The notes: generated from the sequence alone by a model not told the origin. A DNA stretch of 10,158 nucleotides from Acidiferrobacter sp. (GCA_027335965.1 DAHWGZ010000049.1:1-10158); one strand, 5' to 3'. Numbered from the stretch's first letter, positions 1 through 7,277 are shown. Made by a program: numbers and translations.

Positions 1-2133
1 CTGTTGCTGCTCGCCATCCGTGGCGGCACCGCAACGCAGCGGGCGCATGCCGCGCGCGCGCTTACCCGGCGATTGCGCCGTGATACTAGGGATTTTACCT
101 TGGTCGCCGATCGCGGACAGGCGATGGCGCATGGTGTCGAAGGATTCTTGTTTCGCAATCGTTATCTGCTGGCACCACGGATGGCGTGGACGGTCCCGGC
201 GCTGCGCGCCGATCTGCGGCGCGATCTCGCCATTCTCGAGTCCCCGGCGGGCTTGAGCGCGGGCGCGGTGCTGGCCGATCCCACCGGCGCGACCCTGGCC
301 GCGGCACGGTCCTGGAGGGGCGGCACGGGCGGTCCGCGCTCGCGCCACGGCGCGTGGGTGTCGCGCGGCGATCACGCCGCGCTGTTGCTCGCAGAGACGC
401 GCGCGTCGGGGTTTTCCGTGGGACCGCAGCGGCGCGCGCTCGGCCGGATCCACGCGGCGTTCGCGCGCGCCAAGGGTCGGGCGCCTCTGTCCCTGGAGAT
501 CGGCGGCACCGGCGCGATCACGGTGGCGGCCAATGACAAGGTCGCCGGCAGCGCCAAGATCCTGACGATCATCGACCTCATCCTGGTGGCGGGGATTTTG
601 GGGTTCGTCTACCGCTCGGGACCGCCGCTGCTGGTGAGTCTCGTGCCGCTTGTCAGTGGGGCGGTGGCAGCCGCCGCGGTCGTCGGTTCGGTGTTCCCGA
701 GGCTTACGATCACGACGCTCGGCTTTGGCACCATGCTGATCGGTGTCGCCATGGACTACCCGACCTATGTGCTGTTGCACGTCAAGCCAGGCGAGCGCGT
801 GCCGCGCGCGGCGCGGCGCGTGGCACGCGCCCTGGGGCTTGCCATGATCGCCATGGTGATCGGCTTTTCCACCATGATCACTTCGCGTCTCGCCGGTCTC
901 GTGCAGCTTGGCGTGTTCGCGGCCGTGGGGCTCGCCACGGCGGCCGTGGCGGCACGCTATGTGCTCCCCTTCATGGTTCCGGCATGGCAGCCGTCCGCCG
1001 ACCTGTCCCGTTGGGACGATCGCGCGCTGGGCTTTTCCGCCGTGCTGCGCCGCGCGCGCATGGGTGTCGTGGTCGTGGCGCTGGCCGGAGCCGGGCTCTT
1101 GTGGCAGCAGGGCCGCCATGTCTGGGACGACCACTTGCGAGCCTTGAGCCCGGCGTCGCGCGCGCTGATGCGCGAGACCGGGCGGCTTAGCCGGGCGTTC
1201 GGGGTGCCGGGGCTTTCGTCGCTCGTGGTCGTGACCGCCGCCCATCGCGAGCAGGCGCTGGCGGCCAGCGCCGCCCTGCGGCCGGTCCTGGCAAGGCTGC
1301 GCCAGGCGCACGCGCTCGCGGGCTACCAGATGGCGGCCCAATATCTGCCTGGCGTGGCCACGCAGAGGCGCAGGAGGCGCGCGCTGCCAAAACCCGCGGT
1401 CCTGCGCCGGCGGTTGCGCGCCGCGGCCGCCGGCATGCCGTTTCGCCAGCGCGCCTTTCAAGGATTCGTGACGGCGGTCGCGAAGGCGCGTCGCGCGCAT
1501 GCGCTGCGTCCCGGCGATCTGCCGGCGCCGGTGCGCATGCAGATGGGGGGCTTGCTCATGCGCGTCCATGGACGCGGCGTGGCGTTCGTGCACCTGTCCG
1601 ACGTGCGCCATCCCCGGCGCGTGGCGCGCGCGGTGCGCGCAAGCGGGATCGCGGGGGTCCATTACGTGGTGGTGAAGCGCGCCGTGGGAGGGCTCATGGC
1701 GCGCTATCGCGCGGCGCTCCTGCGCCATGCGCTCATCGCCGGGGCGCTCATGACCGTGGTCATCGCCATCGGCCTGCGATCGGCGCGCGAGGCCGCGCGC
1801 CTGCTGTTGCCGATGGCCGCGGCGATCGTGACCACCTGCGCCTTGCTGGTCTGGACGGGTCCGGGCCTTACGCTCTTGAACCTCGTGGCGCTGCTGCTCA
1901 TCGCCGGTCTCGGCATGGGCTACGCGCTCTTTCTTGGGGGCCATGGGCTCATCGCCGAACGCCGGCCGCTGGCGCCATGGGTGTGCGCGGCCACCACCAT
2001 CACCGGGTTCGGGGTGATGGCCGCGGCGCCGGTGGCGATGCTGCGTTCGGTGGGCCTCACCGTAAGCCTGGGCGCGCTGCTCGCGCTCCTCTTTACCGCC
2101 GCCTGGTCCTCGGGCACGACGAGGGCGCGGTGA
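1..2133 (+). CDS. MMPL/RND-family exporter of an aryl-polyene-type operon (5' partial)
   Basis: The reading frame is open from the first base, so the start lies upstream; about 710 residues remain of a family usually near 770-800, and the first membrane helix is probably what is missing. A periplasmic stretch (about residues 20-185) is followed by five or six hydrophobic helices (about 187-360), a second periplasmic domain, and a second block of about five helices (about 575-705). This is the duplicated RND/MMPL plan. The first block has the family signature GVAMDY (Asp near residue 251); the matching site in the second half reads GLGMGY, without the acid. Such proteins sit in the inner membrane and are thought to move lipid-linked products in aryl-polyene clusters. 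The stop overlaps the next gene's ATG by one base, so they are co-transcribed. Substrate is inferred from the two ketosynthase genes downstream. Confidence 0.85.
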   Translation: MLLLAIRGGTATQRAHAARALTRRLRRDTRDFTLVADRGQAMAHGVEGFLFRNRYLLAPRMAWTVPALRADLRRDLAILESPAGLSAGAVLADPTGATLAAARSWRGGTGGPRSRHGAWVSRGDHAALLLAETRASGFSVGPQRRALGRIHAAFARAKGRAPLSLEIGGTGAITVAANDKVAGSAKILTIIDLILVAGILGFVYRSGPPLLVSLVPLVSGAVAAAAVVGSVFPRLTITTLGFGTMLIGVAMDYPTYVLLHVKPGERVPRAARRVARALGLAMIAMVIGFSTMITSRLAGLVQLGVFAAVGLATAAVAARYVLPFMVPAWQPSADLSRWDDRALGFSAVLRRARMGVVVVALAGAGLLWQQGRHVWDDHLRALSPASRALMRETGRLSRAFGVPGLSSLVVVTAAHREQALAASAALRPVLARLRQAHALAGYQMAAQYLPGVATQRRRRRALPKPAVLRRRLRAAAAGMPFRQRAFQGFVTAVAKARRAHALRPGDLPAPVRMQMGGLLMRVHGRGVAFVHLSDVRHPRRVARAVRASGIAGVHYVVVKRAVGGLMARYRAALLRHALIAGALMTVVIAIGLRSAREAARLLLPMAAAIVTTCALLVWTGPGLTLLNLVALLLIAGLGMGYALFLGGHGLIAERRPLAPWVCAATTITGFGVMAAAPVAMLRSVGLTVSLGALLALLFTAAWSSGTTRAR

Positions 2134-3332
2134 TGGAGGGCGGTCTTGCCATTACCCGCTACACGCTCACGAGCGCCTTCGGCCGCGGCCTGGCCGCCCA
2201 GCGCGCCGGGCTCATGAGCGGGCGCTCGATGTTGACCGCGCATCGGTTGGCGGACCAGACGGCATGCACGATCGGGCGCGTCGCGGGCCTGGAGGAGGAG
2301 GGGCTCATGCCCGCGGCCCTGGCGCGCTATGACTGCCGCAACAACAGGCTCGCGCGGCTTGCGCTCGATACCGACGGCTTCGCGCGGGCGGTGGACGCGG
2401 CCGCGCGAAGGCTGGGCGCCGAGCGCATCGGAGTGGTGATCGGCACGAGCACCTCGGGGATCGCCGCCACCGAGGCGGCTTACCGCGCCCCGGGCTTCAA
2501 GGACCGCGGGGCGCTACCCGGCGATTTCCCGTACCGCGAGACCCACAACGTCTTTTCCTGCGGGGACTTCGTGCGCCGCTATCTGGGCGTGAAGGGCCCG
2601 GCGCTGGTGGTGTCGACGGCATGCTCGTCTGGCGCCAAGGCATTCGCCACCGGCGCGCGGCTCATCAATTCCGGGGTCTGCCGGGCGGTGGTGGTGGGCG
2701 GCGTCGATAGCCTGTGCGATACCACGCTCTATGGCTTTCATGCGCTCAATCTCTTGTCGCGCGCCAATCCCAGACCGTTCGACGCCGAACGCGATGGCAT
2801 CGCCATCGGCGAAGCGGCGGGATTCGCGCTCATGATGCGAGCCGAGGATTCCGACGAGTCCGGGGGGCTGCGTCTGGTGGCCACCGGCGATAGCGCCGAC
2901 GCCTACCACATGACGGCCCCGCACCCCGAGGCGCAGGGGGCGTGCGCGGCCATCGAGGCGACGCTTAAAAGCGCCGGCTGGGCGCCGGAGGCGGTGGACT
3001 ACGTGCATCTGCATGGCACCGGGACCGCGCACAACGATGCCGCCGAGGATAGGGCGCTTTTGCGCACGGGCCTGGCCGCGGTTCCGGCGAGTTCCACCAA
3101 GGGCGCCATCGGGCATACGCTGGGGGCCGCGGGCATGTGCGGGGTGGCGTTGACGGCCGAGGCCATGGCCGCGGGATTCCTCCCGGGGACCGTCGCCACG
3201 CGGGCGCTCGATCCGCAATTCCGGTCCCATCTGCTGCTTTCCGGCGAACCCGGGTCCATCCGCCGGGCCTTGGTCAACACCTTTGGCTTTGGCGGCAGCA
3301 ATTGCTGTCTCGCGCTCGAATGGCGCCCATGA
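2133..3332 (+). CDS. beta-ketoacyl-ACP synthase (KAS II/FabF-like) of aryl-polyene type
   Basis: This 399-residue protein is a condensing enzyme that extends an acyl chain on acyl carrier protein with a malonyl unit, in the cytoplasm. The thiolase-fold landmarks are all present: nucleophile Cys164 in STACSSG, His294 in HLHGTGT, Lys323 and His328 in KGAIGHTLGA, and the C-terminal GFGGSN loop at 385-390. It should therefore be catalytically competent. I chose the ATG at 2133, which overlaps the stop of the exporter gene (TGATG); the same frame is open further upstream, but that part is antisense-quality sequence inside the exporter gene with no family similarity. The 3' end overlaps the chain-length factor by 4 nt (ATGA). 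The overlaps imply translational coupling and a stoichiometric complex. A role in primary fatty acid synthesis is less likely given the partner gene and the exporter. Confidence 0.9.
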   Translation: MEGGLAITRYTLTSAFGRGLAAQRAGLMSGRSMLTAHRLADQTACTIGRVAGLEEEGLMPAALARYDCRNNRLARLALDTDGFARAVDAAARRLGAERIGVVIGTSTSGIAATEAAYRAPGFKDRGALPGDFPYRETHNVFSCGDFVRRYLGVKGPALVVSTACSSGAKAFATGARLINSGVCRAVVVGGVDSLCDTTLYGFHALNLLSRANPRPFDAERDGIAIGEAAGFALMMRAEDSDESGGLRLVATGDSADAYHMTAPHPEAQGACAAIEATLKSAGWAPEAVDYVHLHGTGTAHNDAAEDRALLRTGLAAVPASSTKGAIGHTLGAAGMCGVALTAEAMAAGFLPGTVATRALDPQFRSHLLLSGEPGSIRRALVNTFGFGGSNCCLALEWRP

Positions 3333-4129
3333 ACGTCTATGTCGCCGGGTGGGGCGTCCTCGCCCCGGGCCTTCCGGACGCGGCCGCCGCGCGCGCCGTA
3401 TGGGCGGGCGAGCAGGCCTATCGGGGCCAAGACCGGGCGCGCGCGCCGCTTGCCGACGGGCTTTCCGCCAATGAGGCGCGGCGCTGTCCCCTGTCTGCGC
3501 GCTACGCCCTCGATGTCGGGTGGCAGGCGCTGCGCGCCGCCGGCTGGGACCCGGCGGGGGTGGCGACGGTGCTGAGTTCCGCGAGCGGCGATCTCGACAT
3601 CGCCGACAGGAATTGCCGGGCGCTGGCGCAGCCGCCGGTCGCCCTGTCACCGATCCTGTTTCACAATTCCGTGCATAACGCCGCCGGCGGGTATTGGGGG
3701 ATCGCGACCGGTTCGCAGGCGCCCACGACCAGCCTGTCGGCCTATGACGACAGCTTTGCCGCCGGCCTGCTCGAGGCCCTGACCACGGTGGGCCCCGGCC
3801 GCGCATGCCTCTTGATCGCCTACGACCTCCCGCCGCCCGCGGCCCTGGCCACGGTCCGCCGGATCACGGCGCCTTTTGCCGTGGCGCTGGCGTTGACCAC
3901 CGAGCCGCCGCCGGGGGGCTGCGCGCGCCTGTCGTGGGAGTGGGGGGGCCGCGATGAGCTCACCGATACCCCGATGCCGGAGCCCGCGCTCGAGGCCCTG
4001 CGCGCCGGCAACCCCGCGGCGCGCAGCCTGCCGCTCCTGCGCGCGCTCAGCCTGCGGCGTGCCGAAAGCCTGTCATGGCCCGATGCCGGAGGCGGCGCCT
4101 TGCGCGTGGTCGTATCCTATGGCCGCTGA
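3329..4129 (+). CDS. beta-ketoacyl synthase chain length factor
   Basis: A 266-residue ketosynthase-like protein of the short chain-length-factor type (Pfam family ketoacyl-synt_2). The N-terminus MNVYVAGWGVLAPG is typical of the fold. Conserved segments include LSSASGD (82-88) and FHNSVHNAAGGYW (111-123). Where an active synthase carries Cys in TACSS, this one reads PTTSLSAYD, so it lacks the nucleophile and is expected to be a non-catalytic partner that sets polyene length in a heterodimer with the preceding synthase. The ATG at 3329 overlaps that gene's TGA, which fixes the start; a longer in-frame extension from 3137 would lie inside the synthase gene and is unlikely. It is the last gene of the operon in view, and a minus-strand gene ends 46 nt downstream. 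I see no clear terminator in between. Confidence 0.85.
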   Translation: MNVYVAGWGVLAPGLPDAAAARAVWAGEQAYRGQDRARAPLADGLSANEARRCPLSARYALDVGWQALRAAGWDPAGVATVLSSASGDLDIADRNCRALAQPPVALSPILFHNSVHNAAGGYWGIATGSQAPTTSLSAYDDSFAAGLLEALTTVGPGRACLLIAYDLPPPAALATVRRITAPFAVALALTTEPPPGGCARLSWEWGGRDELTDTPMPEPALEALRAGNPAARSLPLLRALSLRRAESLSWPDAGGGALRVVVSYGR

Positions 4130-4174
4130 CGCGCCGCGGGCGCGCCCCAAGCGCGGCTCGGGGTCGGGCTTTCG

Positions 4175-4489
4175 TTAATGGCGGCCTTTGATGGCATGCC
4201 AAAAGGCCAGCCCACCGGCTCTGGCGGCATGCCCGATCGCAAGCCCGACCCGCTTCGCTTCATGTCCGATGGTAAGCCCCGCGCGCTTGGCCTTGCGCCC
4301 CACGTCGTGGGCGGCCGAGCCGAGGCTATGGCCGACATGGCGGGCCTCATGGTTCAGGTTCGCCGACGCCGGCGGGCCTGTCATGGCCAAAGAACCGAGA
4401 ACGACGCCGATGACTGCCAGTCGGCGTAGCGCGTTCGGAAAAGGATCGAGGGGATTGCGTCTGGTGCTGGGTGTGCGGTGAATAGGCAT
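4175..4489 (-). CDS. small exported protein with 11-residue helical repeats
   Basis: A 104-residue protein I do not recognise as a named family. A basic N-region with RR at 22-23 is followed by a hydrophobic core (LAVIGVVLGSLAM, about 24-36) and ASA at 41-43, a good signal peptidase I site, so the mature part of about 61 residues should be periplasmic or secreted. The mature chain consists largely of an 11-residue repeat starting at residues 52, 63, 74, 85 and partly 96, with pattern V/I-G-H-x-A-K/R-R-x-G-L-A. It has no cysteine and many His, Lys and Arg residues. I chose the ATG at 4489; an in-frame GTG at 4507 would extend it by 6 residues but lies only about 9 nt from the predicted transcription start. 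It faces the polyene operon tail to tail and stands alone. Signal peptide and repeats are seen; lipid or metal binding would be inference. Confidence 0.7.
   Translation of the reverse strand: MPIHRTPSTRRNPLDPFPNALRRLAVIGVVLGSLAMTGPPASANLNHEARHVGHSLGSAAHDVGRKAKRAGLTIGHEAKRVGLAIGHAARAGGLAFWHAIKGRH
4178..4336 (-). repeat. 11-residue (33-nt) tandem protein repeats
   Basis: Read on the minus strand, this stretch codes four full units and one partial unit: VGHSLGSAAHD, VGRKAKRAGLT, IGHEAKRVGLA, IGHAARAGGLA and FWHAIKGRH. The third and fourth units are the most alike. An 11-residue period fits an amphipathic 3-11 helix, as in apolipoproteins, synucleins and LEA proteins. His recurs at the third position of most units. 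Confidence 0.65.
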
Positions 4490-4522
4490 GGTTGCCCTAA
4501 GGCCCACGATGGGTACGCTTTC

Positions 4523-4531
4523 AGTATAACA
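4523..4531 (-). promoter_or_regulatory. extended -10 promoter of the repeat-protein gene
   Basis: On the minus strand the sequence TGTTATACT is an extended -10 element (TGn plus TATACT, five of six bases to consensus). No good -35 is seen 17 nt upstream, as is common for extended -10 promoters. Transcription would start near 4516, about 27 nt before the ATG at 4489. Confidence 0.5.
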
Positions 4532-4584
4532 GGACTCGATGGCGGCCAGGATACGGGGCCCGGCGCGCGTCGGCCCGTAGCGGC

Positions 4585-4613
4585 TTGTCGACGGCGGCCG
4601 GAATGGCTATCGT
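4585..4613 (+). promoter_or_regulatory. possible sigma70-type promoter of the alcohol dehydrogenase gene
   Basis: TTGTCG (4585-4590) and TATCGT (4608-4613) stand 17 nt apart, each matching four of six consensus bases. A transcript starting near 4620 would have a leader of about 70 nt. The match is modest and could arise by chance. Confidence 0.3.
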
Positions 4614-4692
4614 GACGGATTGCCGAGAAGCAGGGGTGTGGCCCACGGGCCGCGCCCCTTGTCTCCATGGACGATAGGGATCGGGAGGTGTC

Positions 4693-5709
4693 ATGACGAA
4701 ATCGATCAAGGCGTGGGCGGCGGCCGGGCCCGGCAAGCCCTTCGAGCGCTTTTCCTACGAGCCAGGCCCGCTCAAGGCCGACGAGGTGGAGATCCAGGTC
4801 GAGTATTGCGGGCTTTGCCATTCGGACCTGTCGATGTGGCAAAACGAGTGGGGCATGTCCGCCTACCCGCTGGTGCCGGGTCACGAGGTGGTCGGCCGGG
4901 TCGTGGCGCGCGGCGGCGAGGTGCGCGGGCTCGCCGACGGTGAGCGCGTGGGTCTTGGATGGTTCGCGCGCAGCTGCATGCATTGCGCGCAGTGCCTGGC
5001 CGGCGACTATCACCTATGCCCCACGGTCGAGGCCACCATCGTCGGGCGCCACGGCGGCTTCGCCGAGCGCGTGCGTTGCCACTGGGCGTGGGCCGTGCCC
5101 TTGCCCGAGGCCTTGCCGTCGCCTACGAGCGGACCGCTTTTTTGCGGCGGGATCACGGTTTTCAGCCCGCTCATCGAACTGGGTTTGCGTCCCGTCGATC
5201 GCGCCGGGGTGGTGGGCATCGGCGGACTGGGGCACCTTGCGCTGCAATATCTGCGCGCCTGGGGCTGCGAGGTGACGGCCTTTACCTCGCGCGCCGGCAA
5301 GACCCGCGACCTCGAGTCCATGGGCGCCCACCGGGTCGTGGCGAGCACCGATGAACGCGCCCTGGCGGACATGACGGGCAGCCTGGATCTGCTCCTGGTG
5401 ACGACCAGCGCGGCCCTCGACTGGCCACGCTTCATGACGACCCTTGCGCCGCGCGGCCATCTCCATTTCGTGGGCGCGGTGCTGGAGCCCCTCAATATCG
5501 GCGCGTTCAGTCTCATAGGCGGGCAAAAGTCGGTATCGGGATCGCCGTTTGGGCGCATCAGCACGCTGCGGCACATGCTGGATTTCAGCAAGCGCCACAA
5601 GATCGCGCCGATCGTCGAGCATTTCCCCATGAGTCGCGTGAACGATGCGCTCGACCATCTGCATTCCGGCAAGGCCCGGTATCGGATCGTTCTGGACGCG
5701 GATTTCTGA
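4693..5709 (+). CDS. zinc-dependent NAD(P) alcohol dehydrogenase (YahK/cinnamyl alcohol dehydrogenase type)
   Basis: A cytoplasmic medium-chain dehydrogenase of 338 residues that should interconvert aldehydes and alcohols. The catalytic zinc ligands are Cys42 (GLCHSD), His64 with Glu65 (GHEVVG) and Cys151 (FCGGIT). The structural zinc site is Cys95, Cys98, Cys101 and Cys109. The Rossmann fold has GIGGLG at 175-180, and the following strand ends in TSRAGK (198-203), whose Ser and Arg/Lys residues are typical of NADP(H) preference. Length is normal for the family. GGAGGTG ends just before the ATG and supports this start. It is a single gene, divergent from the repeat-protein gene, with 163 nt to luxR. 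Substrate cannot be read from sequence; relatives reduce a broad range of aldehydes, so detoxification is one option. Confidence 0.9.
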   Translation: MTKSIKAWAAAGPGKPFERFSYEPGPLKADEVEIQVEYCGLCHSDLSMWQNEWGMSAYPLVPGHEVVGRVVARGGEVRGLADGERVGLGWFARSCMHCAQCLAGDYHLCPTVEATIVGRHGGFAERVRCHWAWAVPLPEALPSPTSGPLFCGGITVFSPLIELGLRPVDRAGVVGIGGLGHLALQYLRAWGCEVTAFTSRAGKTRDLESMGAHRVVASTDERALADMTGSLDLLLVTTSAALDWPRFMTTLAPRGHLHFVGAVLEPLNIGAFSLIGGQKSVSGSPFGRISTLRHMLDFSKRHKIAPIVEHFPMSRVNDALDHLHSGKARYRIVLDADF

Positions 5710-5720
5710 GGGTGGGCGCG

Positions 5721-5742
5721 GACGGATATCCGTCTCATCCGT
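5721..5742. promoter_or_regulatory. 14-bp perfect palindrome with a third ACGGAT copy
   Basis: GACGGATATCCGTC (5721-5734) is a perfect palindrome with no loop, and ATCCGT is repeated again at 5737-5742, giving three ACGGAT hexamers in 21 bp. It lies 12 nt after the dehydrogenase stop and about 130 nt before luxR. No T-run follows, so it looks more like a protein-binding site than a terminator. The regulator is unknown. Confidence 0.35.
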
Positions 5743-5872
5743 ATTGGAGATAGTCCAAAACTAAACCACCGTGCACCTATCGAATATCCCATGTTGCCCG
5801 GCCCCCTACCCGATGATAAGGTAAAATCCTCGGGGAGTTCTGGATAGGGGCCGACAGGGCGGGGGTTTCGAT

Positions 5873-6646
5873 ATGCGCAAGAGGTTGGCGCGTTTGTCGA
5901 GGCGAGATCTGCTGAACGTCGCGGAGATCGGTCACGCAACCGCCAGGGCAGACAGCATCGAGGCCGCGAACGCGGTCTTCCGGTCGATGCATGGCCTGTT
6001 GCCCCTACGGGGCGTGGTCTGCGTTCGGGCGCGTTGGGATGCCGATGGCGGGTTTCGCGAGATCCGCCAGCTCCTGAATTTCGGCTATCCGCCGGAGTGG
6101 CTGGCCTTGTACCGCGACCGGCGCTATGACCGGGTGGATCCGGTGTTGCGCGGCTATCATGGCGGTCATGATGTGCAGGTCTGGTCGCAGGCCTTTCGCA
6201 CGGCGCACACACCCACCGAGCACGCGTTTATCGAGGCTTGTACGGCATTCGATCTGCGCGAGGGCGTGACCGTCGGGCACGACGGCGTGGATGGATGCGG
6301 GAGCCTGCTGTCGTTTTGGGGCAATGCCCTGGGACAGGCGGCGCGGCACCGCACCATCATCGAATGCCTGGCGCCGGGCGTGCACGATCTTCTGCTGCGC
6401 CTCTCGCGGCCGGGCATCGGCATCTGGCCACAGGGTGCCGGCCGGGGCCTGACGCCGCGCGAGCAGCAGATCCTCTATTGGGCAAGCCTTGGCAAGACCA
6501 CCTGGGAGATCGGTCGCATCCTCGGCATCCGCGAGCGGACGGTCATGTTTCATGTGGGCAATGCCATGCGCAAGCTGGAGGCGCGTAATCGCGCCCAGGC
6601 GATTGCCAAGGCGGCGCTTCTCGGGATGCTGGCGCCTCCGCCTTGA
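5873..6646 (+). CDS. luxR: LuxR-family N-acyl-homoserine-lactone receptor/transcription factor
   Basis: A 257-residue regulator with an N-terminal autoinducer-binding domain (about 25-175) and a C-terminal GerE/LuxR helix-turn-helix (about 191-252). The residues invariant in acyl-homoserine-lactone receptors line up with TraR at near-exact spacing: Trp76, Tyr80, Asp89, Pro90, Trp104 and Gly131 in the ligand pocket, and Glu197, Leu201 and Gly207 in the DNA-binding domain. It should therefore bind a true acyl-homoserine lactone and then DNA, unlike solo LuxR proteins with altered pockets. The ATG at 5873 follows a GGGGG stretch that is only a modest ribosome site. Its last 104 nt overlap the 3' end of the opposing synthase gene. 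I found no lux box in its own upstream region. The symbol is generic for the family. Confidence 0.92.
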   Translation: MRKRLARLSRRDLLNVAEIGHATARADSIEAANAVFRSMHGLLPLRGVVCVRARWDADGGFREIRQLLNFGYPPEWLALYRDRRYDRVDPVLRGYHGGHDVQVWSQAFRTAHTPTEHAFIEACTAFDLREGVTVGHDGVDGCGSLLSFWGNALGQAARHRTIIECLAPGVHDLLLRLSRPGIGIWPQGAGRGLTPREQQILYWASLGKTTWEIGRILGIRERTVMFHVGNAMRKLEARNRAQAIAKAALLGMLAPPP

Positions 6647-7250
6647 GCCAGTGCTGAAAGCGCGTGGGATCGGCGCCCGTTTGGCGCTCGAGGGCCTGCC
6701 GGTCGAAGCGCGCGGCGATGCACAAGGGGCCGGCGCCAAAGCGCCGCGGGGGTCCGAGCGGGACACAGGGCAGCCCGCGGCGGCGCAGATGGCGCAGGTA
6801 GCGGGTCTCGACGACGAGATATAAAAACCGCACGCCGCGCGCCCGGGCCCAGCGATAGATGGCCTTATACAAAAGGCTCGAGACGGCAAACGGCGGCGAG
6901 GCGGGTGGGGGCAAGGTCGCCAAACGCGTGATCTCGGCGTAGTCCGGGCCCTTGGGCAGGCGATAGCCGGGCGGCAGCAGGGGCCGGAAGTCGTGGTCGA
7001 GCATGAACGGGCGCCCTGGCGGGATGAGCCGCACGAGACCCACGATCGACCCGTCGCCGGTGAATACGCCCACGGTCGTCGATCCGTCCTCATAGTCGTC
7101 GCATTCCCGCCCGTCAGGGCGTGACGCGACCCATCGTAGCTTCTGGCAATAGACGGCATGCCGCAGCCGGAACCCGCGGTCGCGGTCCTCGCGGGTCTCG
7201 AGCACGCGGACGGTAAGCCCGCCCTCGGTAAAGGGTGCGATGTCGGCCAT
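6543..7250 (-). CDS. luxI: LuxI-like autoinducer synthase (acyl-homoserine-lactone synthase or related N-acyltransferase)
   Basis: A 235-residue GNAT-fold acyltransferase expected to join an acyl chain to S-adenosylmethionine and release an acyl-homoserine lactone. The LuxI invariants match in order and spacing: Arg30, Tyr34 (usually Phe), Trp40, Glu49, Asp51, Glu54 (usually Asp), Arg74, Glu106 and Arg109 in EITR. The stretches VYCQKL and PDGRE also recall PEP-CTERM/exosortase-associated acyltransferases, so the substrate is less certain than the fold. The ATG at 7250 is preceded by GGGAGA at good spacing; an open frame continues to 7457 but has no family similarity. The protein is longer than the usual 190-220 residues, and its last 27 or so residues, which run antisense to the luxR helix-turn-helix, look unconserved. 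A lux box lies 55 nt upstream. The symbol is generic. Confidence 0.8.
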   Translation of the reverse strand: MADIAPFTEGGLTVRVLETREDRDRGFRLRHAVYCQKLRWVASRPDGRECDDYEDGSTTVGVFTGDGSIVGLVRLIPPGRPFMLDHDFRPLLPPGYRLPKGPDYAEITRLATLPPPASPPFAVSSLLYKAIYRWARARGVRFLYLVVETRYLRHLRRRGLPCVPLGPPRRFGAGPLCIAARFDRQALERQTGADPTRFQHWLKAEAPASREAPPWQSPGRDYAPPACAWHCPHET

Positions 7251-7277
7251 GATGATCTCCCGTGGAAGGCAAGCGAG

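Noticed and set aside
1977..2132. Longer start of the ketosynthase, giving an N-terminus with four His in a row
   Set aside because: The extension lies inside the exporter gene, has no similarity to the family, and the ATG at 2133 forms a typical stop-start overlap.
2514..3806. Long open frame on the minus strand opposite the two ketosynthase genes
   Set aside because: It is Arg/Pro/Gly-rich, has no family similarity and lies opposite two well-supported genes; GC-rich DNA commonly leaves such frames open.
4131..4174. Terminator at the end of the polyene operon
   Set aside because: Only a loopless GGGCGCGCCC palindrome (4138-4147) is seen, with no usable loop and no T-run.
5794..5827. Sigma70 promoter for luxR from TTGCCC (5794-5799) and TAAAAT (5822-5827)
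   Set aside because: The spacing of 22 nt is too long, and no alternative pair in 5735-5872 fits both boxes well.
5010..7159. Two long minus-strand open frames opposite the dehydrogenase and luxR genes
   Set aside because: Both are antisense to genes with complete sets of diagnostic residues and show no recognisable domain themselves.
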